Position numbers and translations under genes: made by a program. The notes beneath the pieces are model-generated. The model searched no databases and was not told the DNA's origin. It saw nothing but the letters and a program-made list of their open reading frames with translations. Below are positions 1 through 10,265 of a stretch of DNA of 64,000 bases, in pieces (position 1 is the first letter of the stretch; each line of letters starts with the position of its first letter). Origin of the DNA: Acorus gramineus (lineage: Eukaryota; Streptophyta; Magnoliopsida; Acorales; Acoraceae); contig CM060847.1 in assembly GCA_030737835.1 (NCBI GenBank), forward strand, positions 22,369,304 through 22,433,303. Reading direction: 5' to 3'.

Positions 1-947
1 TGATCGTCACGGGCAATGATGAAGGAGAGGTTTCTAAGCTTCGGTCCGAGCTTTCCATTCGATTTGAGATGAAGGATCTTGGTGAGTTAAGTCATTTTCT
101 TGGCTTGGAGGTGGAGAAGGTGGACCTTGGGCTCTTCCTTTATCAAAAAGGCTATGCTAAAAGATTGTTGAGAGGTTTGGGTTGAACCAAAGCAAACGGT
201 GTTCCACTCCTCTCGATTCAAGCATGAAGATTGCTCGTAATGATGGAAAGCTTCTTCCGGACCCTCGCCCATATCGTGCTCTTGTGGGTAGTCTCATCTA
301 TTTGACTATCACAAGACCTGACATTGCATTCACTGTTGGACTCGTGAGCCGCTACATGCATGAACTGTGGAAACCACATTTTGAGGCGGCGAAACGCATT
401 TTGAAGTATGTGAATTCCACACTTGACTTTGGTCTTCTTTACAAGAAGAAAGTGGAGTTTTCTTTACATGGATTCATGGATGCCGACTTGGGTGGTGACT
501 CGGATGATCAGAGGTCTACATCCATTTATGTTTTCCTATGCGGATCAGCTGGGGTCTCTTGGTGTAGTAAGAAATAGGATTCTGTGTCTATTTCTGCTAC
601 GGAGGCGGAATACAAAGCTGCTACTTTTGCTTGTCAAGAGTGTGTGTGGCTTCGGCAGCTCATCGAGGATGTCCATTATAACATTCACAAGCCAACCACT
701 ATTCTTAGAGACAACCAAAGTGCTATTAAGCTTGCTATCAATCCGGTTTGTCACGCAAGAACCAAGCATATCGAGATCGAGCATTATTTCATTCATGAGA
801 AGGTGCTTGATGGAATGGTCAACGTGGAGGAGGTGCGAAGCAAAGATAATCTTGCGGATATCTTCACCAAATCTCTCTCCAAAGGGCCGTTTGAGTTTTT
901 ATGAGCAAAACTTGGGCTTGTACCCAAAAATTCACTTTAAGGAGGAG
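1..947 (+). pseudogene. Ty1/copia pol 3' end (RT tail and RNase H), decayed
   Basis: This is the end of a copia polyprotein, cut by the window edge. The frame opens just after the usual YVDD box, runs through reverse-transcriptase motifs such as FEMKDLGELSHFLG, then YRALVGSLIYL and TRPDIAF, and ends in RNase H with the motif SATEAEY and a late SKDNLADIFTKSL. It is broken three times: a one-base deletion near 168-170 shifts the frame, a TAG at 575-577 stands where the family usually has a glutamine codon, and a TGA at 902-904 stops it before the natural C-terminus. A purine-rich tract (GGAGGAG, 941-947) follows and abuts the LTR. It cannot make an active enzyme and is a fossil of an old insertion. 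The element's 5' part lies outside the window. Confidence 0.9.
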
Positions 948-2029
948 TGTGAAATTTTAAAGTGAACTTTGTTATCTTTCTATCTATTTTAGCCTTTTAT
1001 ATTGAGGGATGTAGTGAGGCAACTTTGTATTTTGTGTGGGGCACTATTGACTTACTTGCACAAGTGTTCATCTCCTACACTCTCCACTACCAACCACCTC
1101 ATTCATTTCACCACTTTCCCATAGCTTGACTTCCTATGTCACCCACCATATTTTTCATGACTTGGAAAACCAAATTGACCATCACTTTTCCAAGAACCCC
1201 ATTTACCTATACATGGACCACCAGTTCCCATAAGTCTTATATTTCCCTATGCATTGGTAAATCACATTGATCACCTTTTTCCAATATCTACACTTACCCA
1301 TGCATTGGTACACCACACAAGTTATTATGGACACCAACTTCCCCAACCTATTCCCCATACCAACCTTGCCTATAAAAAGAGACCCTCTCTGTCACGCCCC
1401 AGGGCGGTCGTCCCCGGGACGCGGCAAGTGTATATATGATATCAGTAAACAGGAGTTCAATAACATACTCACACAACAGCTAAAATGACATCACAGATAA
1501 AAGCAGGGCTGACATGATATATACACCAAATGCGGAAGCTAAAAAGACTGAATTTGTAATCAAAACATACTACAGACTCGATACATAATCATATGTCCTG
1601 TGAGAGCCAACATGTCCATATAAACACAAATACAATCCATACATAATCCAAACTAGGTGCCCAAGCACAGAAATATATACATACAACAAAGAGAAGGGTG
1701 TTGATGGCCTCAAAACTCGAGGGACGTGGCGCTACTCCGCTACTGGTGTAGTCGCTCGGGAAGTTCTGTTATATATGTGTCACTTTTTGGCCTATTGGCA
1801 ACCATTGGAGCATTTTTGGCAGTTTTAAAATTTTTAGTGTTTTTCGATCGGAACCGCATAATTTTGGACTGTTAGCTATCGTCCGAGTTAGAGGACTCCG
1901 ATTGAAAATCTAACTGCATATTATGTGTCCTGGTGCCGTTTTAAGCCACTCATGAAAATTTCATCGAATTCCGGCATCGTTTCCAAAAATTTCACAGTTC
2001 CGGGGCGTATCCGGGTTTTTAAGTCGCAC

Positions 2030-2042
2030 ACTATATAAAAGG
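2030..2042 (+). promoter_or_regulatory. TATA box of the large LTR (inner copy)
   Basis: ACTATATAAAAGG lies about 265 bp inside the LTR and is followed by a CT-rich stretch at 2085-2115, a typical plant core promoter and leader layout. The outer copy has a weaker, altered version near 7160-7175 on the minus strand. Confidence 0.5.
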
Positions 2043-2354
2043 AATCAAAAATATCAAATGCACTATTCATCATCCCCGACCTTGAGCTCTCTCTCTCCTC
2101 TCCTCCGTTTTTCTTCCGTTTGAGCCCCCTACACCCCTCAAAACCAAAAACCTAAAGCACGGGAAGTGTAGATCGGGTCCCGATCTACGCTCCGGTGTCT
2201 TCAAATCCGAGTTCCGACGATCCTAGCCTCCCCGACCTCCCCTTTTCGTCCTCTGATTTGGCCCATTTCGAAGGCCAAGCTAGATCGGGGCGCGAGAGGA
2301 CCGTTGAGAAGGGTTTCGGTGCGCGGAGAGCACCCGGTCACCTCTTCCTCCCCC

Positions 2355-3374
2355 TTGGTAAGCTTCTTTCCCTCCTTTTTCTTGTTTAGATGAATGCTAG
2401 GGGGGGGGGGTTTTGTGTTTGGGAGGTGGTCGGCGGCAGTGGGGGTCGTCGGAGGGCGGTCGGAGGTGGTTGGAGGTGGTCGGCGGCAGTGGGAGGGGTG
2501 GTTGGAGGTGCTCGGCAGGCAGGGGCACTGTCCCGGGCAGCAGGCAGCGGCGGCAGCGGCCCAGGCAGCGCGTAGGCTGGGCGCGTGCGGGGATGCGCGC
2601 GTGCGCGTGCGGGCGTGCGTGCGCGCGGCATGCGCGCGGGTGTGCGCGGTCTAGGGCTGGCAGTGCTGGTCGTGCTGGGTATGCTGGAGGGGTTGGCAGT
2701 GCTGGCGAGTGGGCTGGTGGCCTCGGGTAGCCCAGGCGCAGGGGCTGGCAGGGCGCGCACGTGCGTGCGCGCGAGCGTGCGCGCGGGCGTGCGCTCGGGA
2801 AGAGCTGGAGGCCAGCTAGGGAGCTGCGCGCGAGGTGCTAGTCGCGCTGGTCTGGGCGCGAGGAGCTGGTCGTGCGGGGTGCTAGTCGTGCGGACAGTGG
2901 CGGTGCGTGCGCGAGGTGCAGGCGGACAGTGGTGGTGCCGTGCGCGAGGTGATGGCCGAGCAGGGGAGGTGTGCGCGAGGCGCGGTGGGGCAGGCGAGGT
3001 GTGCGCGAGGTGCTGGTCGAGCAGGGCAGTGCGCGGCGAGGCGGCGGAGGTGCGCGCGGGAAGGTGCTGCGCGCGGGGGCCGTGCGGGGTGCTCGCGGGG
3101 CGGCGCGAGGTGTTTGGGGCGCTCGGGCTACTGCTGCGGGGCGCAGTGGATGCGCGGAGCCCCGGGGGCGGTGCGGCGGCGTGTCCAGGCGGCGGGCAGA
3201 GGGTTCGGCGGAGCACGGGATGTGCGGGCTGAAGCGCGGCGGTGCACCCGGGCGGTCGGGGGCCGTGCGGGTGGTTGCCGAGGGTGTTGGGTGTTTGTTG
3301 TGGGTTTTGGGTATTTATTGTGTATTATTGGATAGTTGTGGATTTATTCTAACCAGTTAATAACTTGTCTTGCA
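2355..3374 (+). other. Putative intron with GC-rich core inside the large LTR
   Basis: A donor-like GTAAGCTTCT follows CCCCTTG at about 2355, and an acceptor-like CTTGTCTTGCAG ends at about 3374. The outer copy keeps both signals at matching places on the minus strand (donor near 6834, acceptor near 5974), although the sequence between has diverged heavily. The interval is G-rich on the plus strand, dense in CpG and low in complexity; its open frames in every phase are a by-product of composition. A short exon-like piece follows (3375-3411), with another donor-like GTGAGTGGG at about 3412 and an acceptor-like TCTTTTCAG ending near 4456, also present in both copies. Splicing is an inference. 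Confidence 0.4.
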
Positions 3375-4184
3375 GATCCCGACGGACGGTCGCGCGTCGA
3401 CCCGATTTCCGGTGAGTGGGACAACCCAACCCAGTGTGGGAGGCGCTACATGCCTTGGGCGTGTACCGTCCTCCCCTGGGGCTTATAGTTAGTATTAACT
3501 GCTTTGATGTAATCCATGTATGCATGATGTGTGTGTAGAATTGCATGCCACCCTAGATTTTTGTGATAGGGACTTGCACCCTTAGGTTTGTGCATAAGCC
3601 GTGCATCCTGCCACCTCGCTATCATGCTAGGAAAGCCCGACCTGTGCATGCGTCCTATTAGTTTGATTTATTTAATTAAATGCAAACTGTATTAAATGAT
3701 AGCATGTTTAGGGAATATAGAGGGGGCCTTGCGAGGTTAACATTGAGACCCGGGTTAGGGTACTCCGTGTTCCTCGTTTGGTTGTCGGATGTCCTACATC
3801 GGGACCTCAGGTTACCCTCCCAAGGTCTCTATTTCCCCTTTATGTCGTATTTATTTCCCCGCATCCTGGTTATGCGCGCTGGTGGAATTCTGAGGAATTC
3901 GAGACATTAGAGTCGTAGAGATGTGCTGTCAGCGGATCCGAGTGGATCATATGCGATGGATAGGCTGTTCTGTTCCCCTCGTCGGATCCGTGTAGAGACT
4001 ACCTCGGCGTTAGACAGGTTGTCCCGTGCAGGGGCTCCCACTAGTAGGCGCCTCCTGATTTGGTGAAGGACTGTGCTGAACATGGGAGTGGCCAAACAAC
4101 CACGGAGTGAGGAGAGACTATCGGTGGACCAAGGGTAACCAACAGCCTAGTCAGTCCCAAGAGCCTAGGTCACCTGTTGAGAGG

Positions 4185-4315
4185 TGAGGGTGAGGGTATG
4201 GTGGGCCGGCGATGTGACGACCCACAGGATTATGAATGGATGATTATCAACCCGCTAAGTCCCAACATCCTAGGTCACCTGTTGAGGGTGAGGGTGAGGG
4301 TGAGGGTATGGGGTT
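4185..4315 (+). repeat. GAGGGT-type minisatellite
   Basis: Two clusters of GTGAGG/GAGGGT repeats at about 4185-4200 and 4280-4312 sit within repeated CACCTGTTGAG segments of about 95 bp. The outer LTR copy has the complementary clusters near 5030-5060 and 5140-5165. Confidence 0.6.
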
Positions 4316-7300
4316 CGGCGATGAACGAACCCCCGGATGGTGATATTATGCCACTTGTGGTTTATGACTTGCTTAAATGTGGTTAATATGAACTGTATGC
4401 ATGGGTTGTGCTATTCACTGAGCGTGTGGCTCACCCCTCGCATATTGTCTTTTCAGTGATCTCTGAGGGAGGAGCTTCCCGAGCGACTACACCGGCAGAG
4501 GGTAGCGCCGCGTCCCACGAGTTTTGAGGCCATCAGCACCCTTCTTTCTGTTGTACGTATATGTTCTGTGCTCGGGCACTTAGTTGGATTATGTTTGAGA
4601 TTTTATTTGTGTATATATGGGCATGTTGGCTCTCACAGGACTTATGATTATGTATCGAGTCTGTAGTATGTTTTTGACTACAGACTCAGTCTTTTAGCTT
4701 CCGCATTTGGTGTATATATTATGTCAGCCCTGCTTTTATCTGTGTTGTCATTTTAGTTGTTGTTTGTGGTATATTATTGAACTCTTGTTACTGATATCAT
4801 ATATACACTTGCCGCGTCCCGGGGACGGCCGCCCTGGGGCGTGACAGCTCCTCCTTCAAGTCCTCCTCAGTAATCACTGAAAAAGATTTTATGCGAGGGG
4901 TGAGCCACACGCTCAGTGAATAGCACAACCCATGCATACAGTTTATATTAACCACAATTTATAGCAAAGAGCCTCAAAGTGGCATAATCAATCACAAGTC
5001 CGGTGGGTCGCTACATCGCCGAACCACCACACCCTCACCCTCACCCTCACCCCTCAATAGGTGACAAAGGGTATTGGGACTTAATGGGCTGATAATCATC
5101 CATACACAATCCTGTGGGTCGTCGCATCGCCGGCCCACCATACCCTCACCCTCACCCCTCAATAGGTGACATAGGCTCTTGGGATTGACTAGGCTGTTGG
5201 TCACCCTTGGTCCACCGATAGTCTCTCCCCACTCCGTAGGTCGTTTGGCCACTCCCACATTCAGCACAGTCCTTCTACCAAATCAGGAGGTGCCTACTGA
5301 TGGGAGCCCCTGCACGGGATAACCTTTCTAACGCTGAGGTAGTCTCTACACGGATCCAACGAAGGGAACAGAACAGCCTATCCATCGCATATGATCCACT
5401 CGGATCTGCTGACAGCACATCTCTACAACTCTAATGTCTTGAATTCTTTCAGAATTCCTCCAGCGCGCATAACCAAGATGCGGGGAAATAAATAAGACAA
5501 AAATGAGGAAAAGAGACCTTGGGAGGGCAACCTGAGGTCCCGATGTAGGACATCCCGCCAACCAAACAAGGAACACGGAGTACCCTAACCCGGGTCTCAA
5601 TGTTAACCTCGCAAGGCCCCCTTATATTCCCCAAAGCATGCTAATCAGATCATAAGCTTGCATTTAATTAAATAAATCAAACTAATAGGACGCATGCATA
5701 GGTCGGGGCTTTTCTAGCATGATAACGAGGTGACAGGATGCACGGCTCATGCACATATCCTAAGGGTGCAAGTCCCTAACATACAAGTCTAGGGTGACAT
5801 GCATTCTACACATAGATCATGCTTGCATGGATTATAATAAAAACAGTTAATACCAACTATGTGCCCCAGGGGAGGACGGTACACGCCCAAGTGCATGTAG
5901 CGCCTCCTAACTGGGTTGGGTTGTCCCACTCACCGGAAGCTGAGTCTACGCGCGACCGTCTGTCGAGATCTGCAAGACAGGGTATCAACTGGTGAGTAAC
6001 AATCCACAATACCACAAAATACACAACAACAAACAAGTAAACACCCAACACTCGGGCAAACGTGCATACGGCCCCGTACGCACGCTAACCCAAGCACCCC
6101 GGCTCACTCCCGCACCCCCGGCAACTACCGGCACGGCAACCCGCCCCCGGATGCGCTGCCGCGCCACAGCCCGCGCACCCAGGCGCACCGCCGGCCCCTA
6201 CCCGCACGCCTGGACTTGCCTCTCGGGTGCACCGCGCGCCCACTGCGCCCAGCCTCCCGGGTGCACCGCGCGCCCACTGCGCCCCAGCGCAGCAGCCCGC
6301 GCGCACCCCGCACGCCTCGCGCCCTGTGCCTCGCCCCGCGCGCACCCCGCGTGCACCTCCGCTGCACTCGCATCGCTCCGCGCGCACCCCGCACGCACCG
6401 CCGACTCGCCCAGCACTCCACCGACTCCCAGCGCTCCACCGACTCCGCCGACACGCCCAGCGCCCAGCGCCCGCACGCCCAGCGCCCAGCACGCCCAGTA
6501 CGCCCAGCGCCCAGCACGCCCAGCGCCCGCACGCCCAGCACGCCCAGCACGCGCGCCCTGCTGGCCTCCAACTCCACCCGAGCGCACGCCCGCGAGCACG
6601 CCCGCGCGCGCCCTGCCAGCGGCTCCGCCTGCTGCGCCTGTGCTGCTGCCTGTGCTGCTGCCCTGCCCGAGACAGCAACCCCCATGCCCGAGCACCTCCA
6701 CCACCAATCCACCAGGCCACCAACGGCCTCCGACCGCCCCCAACCACCTCCGACAGCCACCCACAGCCGCCGACCACCACCCAACCCCAAAACCCCCTTC
6801 CTAACATACATCTAAGCCAAAAAGAAGAGGAAAAAGAGCTTACCAAGGGGAGGAAGAGATGTCTGGTTGCTCTCCGCGCACCGAAACGCTCCCCCAACGG
6901 TCTCTACCACCAAGACCTACTCCCACCTCCGATTTGGCTCGGATCTGAGGAGAAGAGAGGGCGGATGGAAGGGCTAGGTTGGCCGGAATCCGGATTTGAA
7001 AGCACCGGGGTGTAGATCGGGACCCGATCTACACTTTCTATGCTTTAGGTTTTTGGGTTTGAGGACTCTAAGGGGCTCAAATGGAGGTTTTTGAGAGAGG
7101 GAGAGAGAGAAAACAAAAGGTGGGAGATGATGAATAGTGCCAAGCAAATTTTAGATCTCATTTATATAGTCAAATCACTTAAAATTAGGGCTAAGCAAGA
7201 TTAAGGCTTGATTAGGGTGATTTAAGTAAGCTTTGACTTGGGTCAACCCAACCACACAAAAAGACAAAAAGGGTTGACCAAGTCATGGGCCCACTTTGAC

Positions 7301-7845
7301 CGAGTCAACTCTCCCAATGACTTCTCGCTCGGTCAAAACCCGGATACGCCCCGGAACTGTGAAATTTTGGAAACGTTACCGGAATTCGATGAAATTTTTG
7401 TGAGTGGCTTAAAGTGGCACCAGGACACATAATATGCAGTTTGATTTTCAATCGGAGTCCTCTAGCTCAAGACGATAGCTAACAGTCCAAAATTTTGCGG
7501 TTCCGATCGAAAAACGAAAAAAACTCAAAAACTGCCAAAATGCTCCAATGGTTACCAGCAGGCCAAAAAGTGACACATATATAACATTCTCCACCATTTC
7601 CACCAACTCAACTCAATCTAACTCACTCCACAAAAATCCCAACACCACCTAAAACATACACTTGTGCAAGCTTGTCTCTAGTAGCCCAATTTTGAATGTA
7701 AGCTTGTCTCTTGTAGTGAAATATAGTTGTCAATTTTTCCTCATCTTGGAGTTGTTCATTCTTCTTCTATTCTCGGTTGTAAGTCTTGGGCTAGTGTGAC
7801 TTTGATTGCACTATTCAAGAGCCTCGTGTTTCTCCACAATACACA

Positions 7846-10265
7846 CTCCATTCTCTAAAAAGAAAAATAACCCATCCAACACACCAACAATAGCTTGACC
7901 ATGAAAATCAATCAAAACAGAGAAAAAAATTCCATCCTAAAAAAATTCCAACCTAAAGCAGTGACATTGCTTATGCCCGGTCTCCTTCCTTAGCCACTCT
8001 TTATTTCCTATTATCCCCACCTACTTCAACCTCTTGTCTCCTAATGTCTCTCAATTTCAGCTCTTTTGTATCTTTCCTTTATGAATATGAAAGAACTACC
8101 TTTGCTGTAAAAAGAAATAAAATCAATGGAAAAGCACCACAAAAGTGGCCAACATTTAGACCACAAAAATAATGCACCAGTAGCATTATATGAATGTATT
8201 CCTATTGTCAAAAGAAGATTTTTCAATAACTAATGAAAAGATTTTTCAAATAACGTGCTTATAACACCCATTATATATATATACCCTTTCAAAGAAAAGA
8301 AAAACCTTCAATCAAATTCATTCTCTACTTTCTTGAAGAAAAAAAGGGTCGAGAGAATGATAAAACATTTTTGGGAAACAGTTTTTATTTTATTTGTTTT
8401 TTTTTTTAATTTTCCGTCTCCACTGCCGTCATTTTGTTGGTTTAGTCAACGTTAAAATAATGTTAAATATAATGTGAATCTCTAAAAACAGGTGGCACAT
8501 TGCGGACATAGGAGTAGCAGTGCTCCTATTCAGACGTAGGAGAAGCAGATTTTTGTCCCAGAGAGCCAATAAATGCACTCACACAACATACATATACCAA
8601 AATTACTCAAAATGATGTCACATCTATCATATTAATATATATTCTCATACACAAACAATTTGATTAAGATTATAGTTGTCCTTTAAACTTATCTGCATTT
8701 TACCCGAAGTTAAAAAAAATTTATTTTAACATTTTCTAATTAATTAAATAACAAAAAAAAAATCAAACAAAAAATTATTTATTTTACATGAATATCTATC
8801 TATTCTGTTACGTTATAGCTATTGGAACAAATAAATCTATAGCAACAAATCTGATTCGTAGCTGGCTCACGTGTATAATGGTATTGGCGTGTATAATGGT
8901 ATCGGTATTATTATTATTATAAATATTATTTTTGGTCTTTTGGGGTATAATGGACTGGTCCGGACTCCCAACATTTTCCATGGAAAAATTCTCATATGGT
9001 GGTGATATCTCAGTCTTTTCTTTCTTTGTTTCTCATTTATTTATATTTTTGATAAATAAGTTCATCCAATTTAGAGTTATATAGAATGAATTTTTTTAAC
9101 TTATAAGAAATATGATAAATCATTCAAACTGAAATCCGTAAGTAGAAAAATTGTTTGACCAATTAAAAAGTTAGAAGAACTTACTTTACAAGACATTGTC
9201 ATATCTACATATAACACGTCCTCTAATGCAATATGTCAAATCTCTAATGGATATATATATTATATTATGCAGTTGTATACTCTAGTAAGAAAGACGTAAT
9301 AATGTATGCATCAATCCTTTAGAATATGTTTTTTCTTTTTTTTTTGGTTAAAGCATGTATTTTAATACATTCAAATATGCATATCAGTAATATAACCTTA
9401 CGTGAAAATAGGTATTTTTATTAGATAAGTACATATTAGTTTAAATAAAATTCCGAACCTGTTTCATCTACAAATGTGTCCGCATGACTAAGTTTAACAT
9501 TTTTGTACTATATGTGTATGGTCACATCAAGCATCTCAATGAAGAACGTCTCTTATTATGTTGACCTAATTAACAAGAGATGGAAAAAGTGTGGTTCATG
9601 ATGTTGCCACACATTGTATTTATTAACAAATTGTATAATTGGAAGATGGGATTAGATTGACTGTCTTAATTTAACTTGCATGACATTTCTATTTTCTAAT
9701 CTCCTCAAAATAAAAATAAAAAAAACTAATCTCGTCCTTTAAGAAATAATTAGAACAACATTCATGAGCATATATATATACTATTTAAACCTTTTCAAAC
9801 TTCATTTTTTTTTTTTTTTATCATGAAAAGCTAAATGTGGTTTTGATCCCAATTTCGTGATTCGATCTGCATTTCAGAAATTTTAAGATTTATTAAAGCA
9901 GAATTTGCCTAAACGGGATCTAAATGGCTCCAAATTCCTTTTCCCTTCATAAATATATATCAAGAGTGTCATCCACTAGCATATATGAACATGAGGTTTC
10001 AAACATATAATCACTTCATAATCAAACTATTAATTGCAATACAAGAAGACACAGCTTGGATGCGCCATTTATTCTTACAATATCACCCTTTATTTTTATA
10101 ATAATCTCATGCCAGTATACCTTGCATGTCTTCGGTTCAAAATTGATAAGTGACACCTCACAGGTCTAGTACATGAGGTTAATTTATAGTATTTCTAATC
10201 ATGTTTTAGTTCTTCATATAAAGGATCTGATGAGATCTGACTAGATTCCATCTATACGAGTTGCG
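7846..10265. other. AT-rich intergenic DNA without a recognised gene
   Basis: No open frame of coding character was seen on either strand. The stretch holds poly-A/T runs, TA-rich runs and a short imperfect inverted repeat near 8490-8545 built on GTAGGAG/CTCCTA. It forms the 3' flank of the secreted-peptide gene on the minus strand. No target duplication or terminal repeat was found. Confidence 0.5.

Larger units (their letters stand above)
1767..4846 (+). mobile_element. Large solo LTR (inner copy), plus strand
   Basis: A 3080-bp unit with the ends TGTTATATATG...GGGGCGTGACA. It carries a TATA box (ACTATATAAAAGG, about 2030-2042) followed by a CT-rich leader, as expected for the U3/R boundary of an LTR. 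It lies inside the opposite-strand outer copy; flanks GTTC (1763-1766) and GCTC (4847-4850) look like a diverged 4-5 bp target duplication. Joining the outer flanks restores the sequence found in the inner copy around 4470-4485, which supports the insertion point. A GC-rich core (about 2400-3290) and a GAGGGT-type minisatellite (about 4185-4310) are shared with the outer copy. Confidence 0.75.
1390..7586 (-). mobile_element. Large solo LTR (outer copy), split by an inner copy of its own family
   Basis: Read on the minus strand the element begins at 7586 with TGTTATATATGTGTCAC and ends at 1390 with GGGGCGTGACA, the TG...CA ends of an LTR. No internal region, primer site or pol is seen, so it is best read as a solo LTR of about 3.1 kb. 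It is interrupted between 1766 and 4847 by a plus-strand copy of the same family. The two pieces, 4847-7586 and 1390-1766, join into one unit that aligns with the inner copy over its whole length. It inserted into the copia LTR with a 5-bp duplication (CTCTC/TTCTC). LTRs of this size occur in Tekay/Del-type gypsy and SIRE-type copia lineages; which one applies cannot be told here. Confidence 0.75.
948..7845 (+). mobile_element. 3' LTR of the copia element, split by a nested insertion
   Basis: The LTR starts with TGTGAAATTTTAAAG directly after the purine tract. It has a TATA box (CTATAAAAAG) near 1370-1379, is interrupted at 1390 and resumes at 7587 with TTCTCCACCATTTCC. A likely end is ...ATACACA at 7845, chosen because it mirrors the TGTG start; this end is an estimate. 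Without the insertion the LTR is about 700 bp. The insertion left CTCTC (1385-1389) and TTCTC (7587-7591) as a 5-bp duplication with one C/T difference. Confidence 0.75.

Noticed and set aside
2386..3360. Several long open frames in the GC-rich core on both strands, up to 276 codons
   Set aside because: Overlapping frames in nearly all phases, with low-complexity Ala/Arg/Gly/Pro content, reflect lack of stop codons in GC-rich DNA. They are not conserved between the two LTR copies as proteins.
1390..4846. A single foldback transposon with inverted ends TGTCACGCC...GGCGTGACA
   Set aside because: The inverted ends belong to two different LTR copies. The outer copy continues to 7586, and the inner copy has its own TG start at 1767, so nesting explains the layout better.
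5992..7015. Long open frames of 188-270 codons in the GC-rich core of the outer LTR
   Set aside because: Same cause as above; they are the counterpart region in the outer copy and show no domain.
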